NCBI RefSeq assembly: GCF_001375655.1
Contig: NZ_CTEN01000001.1
Span: 62,001-126,000, forward strand
Direction of reading: 5' to 3'
Length of the DNA stretch: 64,000 nt
DNA from: Streptococcus varani
Lineage (GTDB): Bacteria; Bacillota; Bacilli; Lactobacillales; Streptococcaceae
Part shown: piece after piece, positions 25,797 through 34,276 of the stretch
Numbering within the stretch: position 1 is the first letter of the stretch
How the letters are laid out: each line of letters begins with the position of its first letter
Notes under the pieces: generated by a model
Database searches by the model: none
Told to the model about the DNA's origin: nothing
The model's input: only the letters and a program-made list of their open reading frames with translations
Position numbers and translations under genes: made by a program

Positions 25797-26561
25797 CTAA
25801 ATCACTACTAAACCCCTTTGTTTATATGATTCTAAAATAGTTGAAGGAATCTGATTATCTGTAATTAATAAATCAATATTATCAAAATCTAGAAATGTAG
25901 CTACAGATTTCGTCTCAATTTTAGTCGAGTCTACTAGGGCAATCACACGTTTCGATTGTTCCACCATAATCTTTTTCAATTCAACTTCATACAAATTAAA
26001 ATCAGACATGCCGTCCTCAAAATTTAAAGATTGAGCTGATATAAATAGCTGAGTTATATTCATATTCTTTAAAAGAGCTGCACCTAATGTACTTTCAATT
26101 GCATTCGAACGTCCTTTTAAAATACCGCCTAATAAAATAGTTGTTATATTAGGATTATCTTTTAAAAGTTCTGCTGTCATTATCCCATTGGTAATAACTG
26201 TAAGGCGAAGATTCCGTTCATTAATCAGCCTTGCTAACTCGTAAGCAGTAGAGCTTGCGTCAATTATAATACATTCATTGTCAACGACGGTTTCAATTGC
26301 TTTTTTAGCAATAATCTTCTTTAATTCAGAATTTTTTTTGCTTCTAAAGTCGTAAGATATAGTAGTGGAAATTAGACCAGTTTCTATCAAACTTGCACCA
26401 CCGTGTAAACGATGAATTAACTTTTTATCAGAAAGAAAATTCAAATCATTTCGTATGGTTACAACCGAAACGGACAAGGCTTTACTTAATTCATTAACAG
26501 TAGCATTTTTTTGTTGAGAGAGGATATCTAGTATCTTTCTATGACGTTCTTCAGGATACAT
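25797..26561 (-). CDS. DeoR-family transcriptional regulator
   Basis: The 254-residue DeoR/GlpR-type repressor has an N-terminal winged HTH (ATVNELSKALSVSVVTIRND, about residues 19-38) and a C-terminal sugar-phosphate sensor domain (IIIDASSTAYELAR, VITNGIMTAELL, LLGGILKGRSNAIES). It lies between the two transcription units whose promoters share an AAAAGAAA-type repeat, so it is the probable local repressor. It shares a transcript with the transaldolase-like gene (64-bp gap). Confidence 0.87.
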   Translation of the reverse strand: MYPEERHRKILDILSQQKNATVNELSKALSVSVVTIRNDLNFLSDKKLIHRLHGGASLIETGLISTTISYDFRSKKNSELKKIIAKKAIETVVDNECIIIDASSTAYELARLINERNLRLTVITNGIMTAELLKDNPNITTILLGGILKGRSNAIESTLGAALLKNMNITQLFISAQSLNFEDGMSDFNLYEVELKKIMVEQSKRVIALVDSTKIETKSVATFLDFDNIDLLITDNQIPSTILESYKQRGLVVI

Positions 26562-26624
26562 AATTTCTCCTTTTCTCCATTAATTATTTTCTTCATTGAT
26601 TAGATATGTAAATCAATTCTAGCA

Positions 26625-27278
26625 CTATTTCTCCCTTTTTTCAAATGTTTCCCAATCTTTCATAAATTGTTCAATTCCTTGAGTTGTCAAAATGTGACTT
26701 GACATTTTTTCAAAAAGACTATCTGGAATAGTGGCAATATGAGCACCGAGTTTTGTAACTTTTTCTAGCTGTTGTACACTTCGGATACTAGCTGCAATTA
26801 TCTCCGTCTCATATCCATAAAAGTCAATAATATGCCTTAAGTCAGCTATTAATTGGTATGCATCTACCCCAATATCTTCCAAACGACCCACAAACGGACT
26901 AATGATAGTCGCACCTGCTTTCATAGCCATCAAGCCTTGGGAAACGGAAAATATAAGAGTTACATTTGTCTTGATTCCCTCTTTAGATAAAATCTTTACA
27001 GCTTTTAAACCCTCCATGGTCATGGGGATCTTAATCACTACATTATTAGACCATTTAGAAATCGAGCGTGCTTCAGTAACCATATCATGTGCAGTTAATC
27101 CAGTTACTTCTGCTGAAACAGGCCCATCCACAATACTACATATTTCCTTAATGACAGTTTCAAAATCTCTGCCTTCCCTAGCGACAATTGTTGGATTCGT
27201 AGTAACTCCATCTACAATACCCATTTCATTTATTCTACGAATCTCTGCAACATTTGCAGTATCTACGAAAAATTTCAT
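26625..27278 (-). CDS. fsa: Transaldolase-like enzyme, Fsa/TalC family
   Basis: The 217-residue protein is a short (decameric-type) transaldolase/fructose-6-phosphate aldolase. Landmarks are [26 protein letters not shown], the Schiff-base lysine in [10 protein letters not shown], and [12 protein letters not shown]. It either transfers dihydroxyacetone between sugar phosphates or splits fructose 6-phosphate into dihydroxyacetone and glyceraldehyde 3-phosphate. The latter would feed DhaKLM. It is first in the fsa-deoR unit, with a near-consensus promoter. Confidence 0.9.
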   Translation of the reverse strand: MKFFVDTANVAEIRRINEMGIVDGVTTNPTIVAREGRDFETVIKEICSIVDGPVSAEVTGLTAHDMVTEARSISKWSNNVVIKIPMTMEGLKAVKILSKEGIKTNVTLIFSVSQGLMAMKAGATIISPFVGRLEDIGVDAYQLIADLRHIIDFYGYETEIIAASIRSVQQLEKVTKLGAHIATIPDSLFEKMSSHILTTQGIEQFMKDWETFEKREK

Positions 27279-27722
27279 AATGTTACCTCATTTCTTATAT
27301 CTAAATAGATATATTTTTTTCATGTTTAATATTACTTCTTTTTATTTCTTTTGTCAACTTTTAATTTCTTTTTGTTTTCTTTTGTTGTTTTATTTTTTCG
27401 TTTATAGACATATATCTTTTTCCCATGAGGATGGGAAAACCCGAACCCCAGCCTATCCTTTGACCAACGAATATTCCAAAAAGGTATAAAATCAACTTGT
27501 TTGATAAACTAATTCTATGCTTCTTCTCTGTGTTCTGAACTTTTTGTCAGACTCAATTATTTTATTAGTAAAATTCGAGAGCTCATTTTAAGCTTTTTAC
27601 TATCCTCACACAAAAGAATGTCCAAGCGGATAAAGAAAAAGCCATTTCTGTATTTCACAGAAATAAGCTTTCAAATAATACAAAATATTTTTGAACAACA
27701 TTGTTCATCAAAAAATTTCCTA
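27279..27722. other. 444-bp intergenic region between the Fsa-type and dehydrogenase genes
   Basis: Near the left end it carries the fsa promoter and its repeat motifs. Further right are three perfect dyads: TTTTCCCAT-GAGG-ATGGGAAAA (27418-27439), TTCTGT-ATTTC-ACAGAA (27649-27665) and TGAACAA-CA-TTGTTCA (27692-27707). The last lies 15 nt after the dehydrogenase stop but lacks a T-run, so it is a poor terminator. I see no convincing gene; a short open stretch on the minus strand (about 27370-27470) is of unknown origin. Confidence 0.5.
27329..27357 (-). promoter_or_regulatory. Promoter of the fsa-deoR unit with AAAAGAAA repeats
   Basis: Minus strand -35 TTGACA (27357-27352), 17 nt, -10 TAATAT (27334-27329). 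From the spacer upstream to about 27395 the sequence repeats (A)AAAAGAAA about every 10-14 nt, including ACAACAAAAGAAA as at the rpiB promoter. This is a multi-site operator pattern plausible for a DeoR protein. Confidence 0.7.
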
Positions 27723-28784
27723 TTAAAATTCTCCTGGATTGGATTCAATCATGACCTTGAATTCTTTACCACCCATAACTGATTCGAAGGCTTCACGCCA
27801 TTCTTCCAATGGGAATTTTTTAGTAATCATTTTATTAATATTGATAGCACCACTATCCAGAAGATGGATCGCGATTGGCCAATCAAATGGGTTTTGTGAA
27901 CGACAACCTACGTATTCGATTTCCCGTTGGATGATGGACTCTGTATCCAGTTCTACATATTTTTTAGCAAAGAGTCCAACCTGAACAAAACGGCCGCGTT
28001 TTTTAATTAGAGGTAAAACTTGATTGACGGCTGGTGCTGCACCAGATGCGTCGTAAGCTTTATCCACTCCGTAACCATCTGTGTACTTATGGACGATTTC
28101 AGCCAAATCTTCCTTCATGGTATCCACTACAACATCCGCACCCAACTCTTTGGCAAAGGCCAAGCGATCCGCATCTTGAGTGATACCTGTCATAATAACG
28201 AAAGCACCGATATGTTTGGCAATTTGCAGGAGGAAAAGACCAATCGGGCCAGGGCCCATGATGATGATTTTGTCATGTAGCGTCAACTGACTCTTTTGGT
28301 ACATAGCGTGGACACAGCAAGCCAATGGCTCTGTCATAGCTGCCCCCTCATAGCTGAGACTATCTGGCAAATGATGAATGCTTTCTTCACGCGCCAAGAC
28401 ATATTTGGCCATGGAACCATTTTGCTGGGTACCAATCCCCTTGCGCCATAGTGCTAAGTTGTACTGCTTAGCATGAGTGTAGATATCTGTACTTGTCTCG
28501 AAAGTTGTTTCACTAGTGACACGATCTCCAACTTTAACTTTAGTTACATTGTCACCAACAGCCACTACTTGACCAGCAAACTCATGCCCAAGGACAACTG
28601 GGGTCGACGGATTATTGTACTCACCTTTAAAGGTATGGATATCTGAGCCACAGATACCGGTGAAAGCCACCTTAATCAAGACCTTGTCATCTTCTGCTTT
28701 TGGAACATCCAATTCAAGGAAGTCCATCTTGTCATAGCCAGGTTCTGTTTTAAAGACACCCTTCATTTTTTCTGGAATCGTCAT
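27723..28784 (-). CDS. Zinc-type medium-chain dehydrogenase, polyol/polyol-phosphate specific
   Basis: The 353-residue MDR protein has catalytic-zinc residues ([10 protein letters not shown] and LGHEFAG), the Rossmann loop IIIMGPGPIGLFLLQIAK, and a C terminus typical of sorbitol dehydrogenase relatives. The lobe that normally holds four structural-zinc cysteines reads TTFETSTDIYTHAKQYN, with none of the four, so it should lack the structural zinc. It follows gatD by 19 bp after the galactitol-type PTS. Oxidation of a sugar-alcohol phosphate is inferred; the substrate is unknown. Confidence 0.82.
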   Translation of the reverse strand: MTIPEKMKGVFKTEPGYDKMDFLELDVPKAEDDKVLIKVAFTGICGSDIHTFKGEYNNPSTPVVLGHEFAGQVVAVGDNVTKVKVGDRVTSETTFETSTDIYTHAKQYNLALWRKGIGTQQNGSMAKYVLAREESIHHLPDSLSYEGAAMTEPLACCVHAMYQKSQLTLHDKIIIMGPGPIGLFLLQIAKHIGAFVIMTGITQDADRLAFAKELGADVVVDTMKEDLAEIVHKYTDGYGVDKAYDASGAAPAVNQVLPLIKKRGRFVQVGLFAKKYVELDTESIIQREIEYVGCRSQNPFDWPIAIHLLDSGAININKMITKKFPLEEWREAFESVMGGKEFKVMIESNPGEF

Positions 28785-28803
28785 ATTTCACTCCTAAGTA
28801 CTA

Positions 28804-29850
28804 CTATTCGTTAGGAAAAACCATTACTTTATTATAAGATTCTTCTCTATTTACGGTTAAATTAAATGCTTTCTGAATATCTTCTAGTTTAAATCTATGC
28901 GAAATCATATCTTTCAGGTTTATTTTTCCTGATTCAATAAAGTCCACTGAATGTGTCCATTCTTTGCCCGGAAAAGGAGCTGAATAAGAATTCCAGAAGC
29001 CCTTCAGTGTATATTCTCTTCTGAAAATATTCTCAAATGCTTTTTGTCTAAGCAAGACATCTGAATAGGCAATACCTTGATAACCTATTTTTCCACCTTT
29101 ACGTGTGATGAGGAGGCATTGTTCTTCCGTAATTTTTGAACCGGCACATTCAAGAGCTATATCAACACCGATTCCATTTGTCAGTTCAAATACCCGCTTT
29201 TCAAGGTCTTCTTCAAGTGGGTTAATTGTGTCTGTAACACCATATCTTTTTGATTCTTCCAATTTAAATGGATCGATATCAATGCCGATAATTCTCTTAA
29301 CGCCAGCTATTCGTAACCATTGGATACTTAATATTCCAATCGTTCCTAATCCAAAAACAGCCACTTGGTCACCTGTTTGTGGAGCCAAACCCATGACTCC
29401 ATGTGCAGATACAGCTAGAGGTTCAATCATCGCCGCTTCTTCAAAGGAAATTTTCTCGCCAATATTTATAATATTTTCTTCTGGTACGACACAGTATTCT
29501 TCAAAACCACCGTATTGATGAGAACCAATCATCGTATACTGATCACACAATTGGTATTTCCCAGATTTGCAATAGACACAGTCTTTACAAGGTATAAGTG
29601 GTGCAATAGCCACTCGATCCCCGACAGTAATGTCTTTTGTCTCCGGACCAACCATTTCCACTACACCCGCAAATTCATGGCCCATTACCATTGGCAGTTG
29701 GTATTTCCATTCACTCTGCATCTTATGAATATCAGAGCCGCAGATACCTGCGGCTTTGACTTTCACGAGAACCTCATCTCCTTTTGGAGTTGGTTTTTCA
29801 ATATTCTCTATTTCAAAATGATTTAAACTTTTTAGTAACGCTGCTTTCAT
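28804..29850 (-). CDS. gatD: GatD-like polyol-phosphate dehydrogenase
   Basis: The 348-residue zinc MDR enzyme has both metal sites: catalytic [16 protein letters not shown] and the structural cysteines in [15 protein letters not shown], plus [16 protein letters not shown] for NAD binding. It most resembles galactitol-1-phosphate 5-dehydrogenase, but close relatives oxidise pentitol phosphates (arabitol or xylitol phosphate to xylulose 5-phosphate). It follows the EIIC gene with a 32-bp gap containing a cre-like site. Presence of xfp next door favours the pentitol reading. Confidence 0.85.
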   Translation of the reverse strand: MKAALLKSLNHFEIENIEKPTPKGDEVLVKVKAAGICGSDIHKMQSEWKYQLPMVMGHEFAGVVEMVGPETKDITVGDRVAIAPLIPCKDCVYCKSGKYQLCDQYTMIGSHQYGGFEEYCVVPEENIINIGEKISFEEAAMIEPLAVSAHGVMGLAPQTGDQVAVFGLGTIGILSIQWLRIAGVKRIIGIDIDPFKLEESKRYGVTDTINPLEEDLEKRVFELTNGIGVDIALECAGSKITEEQCLLITRKGGKIGYQGIAYSDVLLRQKAFENIFRREYTLKGFWNSYSAPFPGKEWTHSVDFIESGKINLKDMISHRFKLEDIQKAFNLTVNREESYNKVMVFPNE

Positions 29851-29866
29851 ACAAGCGGCACCTTTC

Positions 29867-29881
29867 TGTTATCGCTTACAA
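29867..29881. promoter_or_regulatory. cre-like site between gatC and gatD
   Basis: On the minus strand TTGTAAGCGATAACA matches the cre consensus except one position. It is inside the operon, where CcpA could act as a roadblock, or it may serve an internal promoter that I cannot identify. Confidence 0.5.
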
Positions 29882-29882
29882 A

Positions 29883-31163
29883 TTATAATGGAGCACCAGC
29901 AAACAATTGAGAAAGTTTGAGGATGAGCCAGTTAAGAACGTTACCACCCATATCCAAGCTTGATACTTGAGATGCGCCTGCTGGGAATTCATAAACTCCT
30001 CTCATCATTTCTGTATGGACTGGTGCAAAGTTTGTAGCCATCCACAATGCAAAGGCAATGACAATCGCGCCTGTAATAACAGATTGAACGATATTTCCTT
30101 TTCTATGTGCTACAATGAATGAAACATAGAATGGGATAGTAGCCAAGTCACCAAATGGAAGTACTCGGTTACCAGGAAGGATGATCGCAATGAGAAGTGT
30201 AATTGGAACGAGCAACAAACCAGTTGCAAGGTTAGCAGGGTGACCTGTTGTCAAAGCAGCATCCATACCAAGGTAAATAGTACGATCACTATCGCCATTT
30301 CGTTTTTGCAAGAAATCACGGGCTGCTTCAGAAATAGGAATCAAACCTTCCATTAAGATTTTAACCATACGTGGTAGAAGGAACATAACGGCACCCAAAT
30401 TGATACCCATCGTAATAATTCCACCTACATCATAACCACCAAGAGCTGCAATAACCGCACCGATAATGATACCCATCATCATTGGCTCACCAAAGATACC
30501 AAATTTTTCTTGAATAGTATCTGCACTAACATCAATTTTGTTAAGTCCAGGAATTTTTCCAACCAAGATACCAACAGGAATACCAATCAAACCAAAGGCA
30601 TTAGTTGAACCAGTTGGAAGACTTACACCTTCTAGCCCATAGAAATCTTCAACCATCGGAGCTGTCCAGTCTGCAATAAGAAGACAAGCGATTTCGTACA
30701 AGATACCACATAGAATTGCAAACCACCAGTTACCACCTGTTACGATATAACCAGTTGATGCGGCTGCAATAAAATGCCAGTAGTTCCAAAGGTCAATATC
30801 CAATGTTTTGGTCGTTTTAGTGAACAACATAATCAAGTTAACAGCCACACAGATTGGAATCATGATCGCAGAAACTGGTGCAGCCCAAGATGCTGCAGCA
30901 GCTGACGGCCAACCAGTATCAATGACAGTTAAAGAAACACCAAAGTTCTTAACCATCGCTTGTGCGGCAGGGCCCAAGTTGTTAGACAAAACACCAATAA
31001 CTAAGTTAATACCAATGAAACCAATCCCTACTGTTAGACCTGATTTGAGGGATTTACCAAATGGTAGGCGGAAAATCAAACCTACAATGGTAAGCATGAT
31101 AGGAAGCATAACAGATGCTCCTAATCCTAGAATATACTGAACAACATCATTTACTGCATTCAT
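29883..31163 (-). CDS. gatC: Galactitol-family PTS permease EIIC
   Basis: The 426-residue membrane protein is of the GatC type, with a polytopic layout, NYWHFIAAASTGYIVTGGNWW, YLGMDAALTTGHPANLATGL and PGNRVLPFGDLA. It transports and phosphorylates a hexitol or pentitol together with the separate A and B proteins. The ATG has AAGGAGAACGAACA upstream. GatC-family permeases are known for galactitol, D-arabitol, ribitol and xylitol, so the name denotes family only. Confidence 0.9.
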   Translation of the reverse strand: MNAVNDVVQYILGLGASVMLPIMLTIVGLIFRLPFGKSLKSGLTVGIGFIGINLVIGVLSNNLGPAAQAMVKNFGVSLTVIDTGWPSAAAASWAAPVSAIMIPICVAVNLIMLFTKTTKTLDIDLWNYWHFIAAASTGYIVTGGNWWFAILCGILYEIACLLIADWTAPMVEDFYGLEGVSLPTGSTNAFGLIGIPVGILVGKIPGLNKIDVSADTIQEKFGIFGEPMMMGIIIGAVIAALGGYDVGGIITMGINLGAVMFLLPRMVKILMEGLIPISEAARDFLQKRNGDSDRTIYLGMDAALTTGHPANLATGLLLVPITLLIAIILPGNRVLPFGDLATIPFYVSFIVAHRKGNIVQSVITGAIVIAFALWMATNFAPVHTEMMRGVYEFPAGASQVSSLDMGGNVLNWLILKLSQLFAGAPL

Positions 31164-31188
31164 TGTTCGTTCTCCTTTTTTTAATTTT

Positions 31189-31482
31189 TTATCCTAAAAT
31201 TTCACGCGCAGTAGACAAAACTTGCTCATCTACCTTGTCTGCATTAATACCAGTTAAATATGCCATTGCCTTAATAGCAGGGATTTTAAATTCTCCTGGT
31301 AAGATTGTGGTTGTAATCAACATATGTGCATCAGCTTCTCTTGATTTTGCTTCGGAAATCTTAATTTGAATAATGTCAACATCGATATTATTTTTCTTAA
31401 ATAAATCCTCCACTCGTTTCATCACAACTGTTGAGGTTGCAATTCCTGCTCCACATGCAACTAAAACTTTTAGTTTAGCCAT
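31189..31482 (-). CDS. gatB: Galactitol-family PTS EIIB
   Basis: The 97-residue cytoplasmic EIIB starts MAKLKVLVACGAGIATSTVV, with the phosphocysteine at residue 10. It lies between the A and C genes, with short gaps (13 and 25 bp) and good ribosome sites. Confidence 0.92.
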   Translation of the reverse strand: MAKLKVLVACGAGIATSTVVMKRVEDLFKKNNIDVDIIQIKISEAKSREADAHMLITTTILPGEFKIPAIKAMAYLTGINADKVDEQVLSTAREILG

Positions 31483-31495
31483 AACATTTCTCCTT

Positions 31496-31972
31496 TTATA
31501 AATTGTTATTTTTTACGATTGTTAAAACATCTTGAGTAGATGTTGCTGCTTGGATTTCTGACAAAATAGTCTCATTTTGTAGTAATCCCATCAATGATTG
31601 AAGCATTTCCAGTTGAGCATGGGGTTGATTGAGACCAAGTACAAAGACAATACTTGCCTCGACCGACTGATTGATATCTTCCATGCTCTTGAAGCCAACA
31701 GGTTCTTTGTTGACAACAACTGCGACAAACTCATCTAGGACACATTCGGCATCCGTATGAGGAATGGCGACGCCAATTTCTTCCAGTTGAATACCGGTTG
31801 GGAAAGTTTTTTCTCTTTCCTTAACCCTAGGAAGAAAATCTTCTCGAACCTTACCAAGTTCGAAAGCTTTGGCGGAAACAGCATCGAATAAATCATCGCT
31901 TGTTTTAAAAGCCTTATCTATAAAAATTAAGTCTTCACTAATATAGTTCAGCAATTTAATTGAGTCTGTCAT
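31496..31972 (-). CDS. gatA: Galactitol-family PTS EIIA
   Basis: The 158-residue mannitol/fructose-fold EIIA has its phosphohistidine in EIGVAIPHTDAECV. I start at the ATG at 31972; AAGGAG lies 10 nt upstream. The TTG at 31981 is too close to that site. It follows the PRD regulator gene by about 45 bp. Confidence 0.9.
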   Translation of the reverse strand: MTDSIKLLNYISEDLIFIDKAFKTSDDLFDAVSAKAFELGKVREDFLPRVKEREKTFPTGIQLEEIGVAIPHTDAECVLDEFVAVVVNKEPVGFKSMEDINQSVEASIVFVLGLNQPHAQLEMLQSLMGLLQNETILSEIQAATSTQDVLTIVKNNNL

Positions 31973-32017
31973 TCTCTTCAAACTCCTTTCTTTTTTCTAA
32001 ATCTATTAAAGGGAACC

Positions 32018-34042
32018 TTAAAGTTCCTCTATAAATTTCACTTTTTTATCTGCTTTCCATAAACTGTCAATATAGTCATGTTTATCAATCTTAGAATATA
32101 GACTAACTAGAGCTTTCTTATATAGCTCCTCATCTTTTTCAGCAATGGCTATCAACATAATCACCTTGATGGTATTACTACCCCATTTAATAGGTTTCTT
32201 TAAGGTCATCATAATCAGTTGAGACTCATTGACAAAAGTTGGATCAGCATGAGGTAAAGCGATCCCAGTGTAGACACTGGTTGGTCCCATCTTTTCACGA
32301 GCCAGGATTGAAGTTAGTAACTTTTCATCCTTACGATTCTTTTTAGAAGCCTTGGAGACCATAAGCTCAATGCATTCCTCCACCGTTTTACAACTTTGAC
32401 CCAGCAATATATTCTCTTGTAGTAAGTCTAGAACAACTGACTTTGCAAATACTCCATCCTCATGGATGACTGACAACATATTTCGATTCCCGGTTGTTAA
32501 TTCTGAGTAGGTCCGTTGGATCAACTCCAGTTCCGAAGCTGTCATAATAGGATTGACATGGATGTAGTCAAAATTGACTTTTTCTAAGCGAACTGAACTA
32601 ACGACCAAATCTGCTCTAGACAGCATTTCTTTCTTAGACACTAAATCACGCAAATCAATTTGAATGATATGATCAAAACTTGAAATGATTCTTTTGAGAG
32701 AACTCATAATTAGCTCAGAGGTTGCCAAACCATGTGGGCAAATGACGCAAATGGTTAGTGGCTTGATTAACTTTTCAACTGCTACTTCAAAGTAGATTGT
32801 CAGAAAAGCAATCTCAGCATCCAGAAAATCTACTTTGTATTCTTCAGATAAAGTCTTGGAAGCCAGCCAGACAACATAGTACAAAACACTATATTTTGTT
32901 TTAATTTCTTCTGTTGTTTGATTTTTTATATTGATACCACTTTTTAATCTATAAATCATTGGTTGAACATGATTGACCAACATGTTATAGAGATGACTAT
33001 CTTCAGTAAAATCTACTCCTGATAGTTTGCTGACCCTTTTTATAAAAATCTCTACAGATTTCTTCATATCTGGATGTTCAGCTAACTTGGGTTCATAACC
33101 AACAGACAACAAGGTATAAGAAATATTGCGAATCTCAGAATCTGGAATTAGATTCATCAGCACACCTGTCGTCTTACTGATGAGTTCGCTAGCAATAACA
33201 TAAACTTCATACTGTGGTAAATCTTCGACCAGTATAAGGGGGGAGACATTTTCCAGTATAAGATTATTTTGTAAGTAACGGTGAGCACTAATCAAGAGAT
33301 CCAAAACCAGATAAATACTATAAGACTCTGCCAACCGAAAGTTGTAAGCGTTTGCACAATTTTGGACAATATTAACAACTGTTTCAATCTTGTCCAAGGG
33401 AAAGAAGATCGTTAGTCCAGAATCTTGTGGTAGTTGATTGTTCTCCAAATCGAAATTTTGAATGATGTAGTTGCGTAAAAACTTACGAATATCATCCTCT
33501 CTTCCTTCTATGGAAACGCAACCACCTCCCCTAATCATTTGAAGTTGATAGGGTTTTAGTCGAGGTTCGATTTTATCCAAATCCCTACGAATAGAGGCTT
33601 CACTAATGAAGTGCTCGACTGACCAGTCCATAATATCAATCGACTTGCCATCTAGAACCAACTCTTTAATGAGCTCGTACTCTCTTAAAATTTGGGAACC
33701 TTCATCCGCTACCTCTAAACTACTCTGTTCCAGAAAATCTAGAATTTTGCGTCGTTTGGCTGGAGTCAAAGTGAGTTGCACACCCAAGCGAGGTTTCTTT
33801 TCTATCTCAACTCGGAAAGCTGTTAGCTTTTCGTTGATGATGGCGATATCACTATAGATCGTCTTGGTAGACACTCCATATTTTTCAGACAATGCTTGTC
33901 CTGTGATGTAGTCACTAGCGGAGACTAGATCTTGTAATACGCTAAATTGTCTTGTATTCAAATCAATCCCGCCTCCGTTCTTTCTTACATGTCCCATTAT
34001 AGACCAAATCCTCCCTATACTTAAATCAACTTTCTTCCACAT
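32018..34042 (-). CDS. MtlR/ManR-like PRD regulator with EIIB and EIIA domains
   Basis: The protein of up to 674 residues has an N-terminal HTH (GQALSEKYGVSTKTIYSDIA), a second HTH-type region, two PRDs, an EIIB-Gat-like domain (ICVICPHGLATSELIMSSL) and a C-terminal EIIA domain (TSVYTGIALPHADP). It should activate the gat operon according to PTS phosphorylation. The start is uncertain: a TATAAT overlaps the N-terminal stretch around 34000, and GGAGG precedes a TTG reading LNTRQFSV about 27 codons in, so the real protein may be shorter. It is divergent from xfp. Confidence 0.85.
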   Translation of the reverse strand: MWKKVDLSIGRIWSIMGHVRKNGGGIDLNTRQFSVLQDLVSASDYITGQALSEKYGVSTKTIYSDIAIINEKLTAFRVEIEKKPRLGVQLTLTPAKRRKILDFLEQSSLEVADEGSQILREYELIKELVLDGKSIDIMDWSVEHFISEASIRRDLDKIEPRLKPYQLQMIRGGGCVSIEGREDDIRKFLRNYIIQNFDLENNQLPQDSGLTIFFPLDKIETVVNIVQNCANAYNFRLAESYSIYLVLDLLISAHRYLQNNLILENVSPLILVEDLPQYEVYVIASELISKTTGVLMNLIPDSEIRNISYTLLSVGYEPKLAEHPDMKKSVEIFIKRVSKLSGVDFTEDSHLYNMLVNHVQPMIYRLKSGINIKNQTTEEIKTKYSVLYYVVWLASKTLSEEYKVDFLDAEIAFLTIYFEVAVEKLIKPLTICVICPHGLATSELIMSSLKRIISSFDHIIQIDLRDLVSKKEMLSRADLVVSSVRLEKVNFDYIHVNPIMTASELELIQRTYSELTTGNRNMLSVIHEDGVFAKSVVLDLLQENILLGQSCKTVEECIELMVSKASKKNRKDEKLLTSILAREKMGPTSVYTGIALPHADPTFVNESQLIMMTLKKPIKWGSNTIKVIMLIAIAEKDEELYKKALVSLYSKIDKHDYIDSLWKADKKVKFIEEL

Positions 34043-34209
34043 TAATCTGGAAGTTTTGAAATCGGTTACAAATATTATTTTTCCTTCTTATATAGTAACA
34101 TAGTTTTTTGTCTCGAATTTTTGTGGTTTTTTATCCATTTTTTTCTTTTCAAAAGAAGTATTTCTCTCTCAAAATGGGGACTTTTGAGTAAATTTTCGTA
34201 AAATCTTTT

Positions 34210-34238
34210 TTGACTTATAAAGAGTAAAGTGATATATT
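34210..34238 (+). promoter_or_regulatory. xfp promoter
   Basis: -35 TTGACT (34210-34215), 17-nt spacer, -10 TATATT (34233-34238), giving a leader of about 30 nt. It is the only clear plus-strand host promoter in the window. Confidence 0.75.
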
Positions 34239-34276
34239 TTTCTTGTGAAAACAAACACAATAAAAGGAGTATTCAT

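Noticed and set aside
26902..27489. 195-codon plus-strand ORF
   Set aside because: It lies antisense to the transaldolase-like gene and then runs through its promoter region; no ribosome site or family similarity.
32018..34042. Fusion or frameshift between the regulator and gatA
   Set aside because: MtlR/ManR-like regulators normally carry EIIB and EIIA domains; gatA is a separate intact gene.
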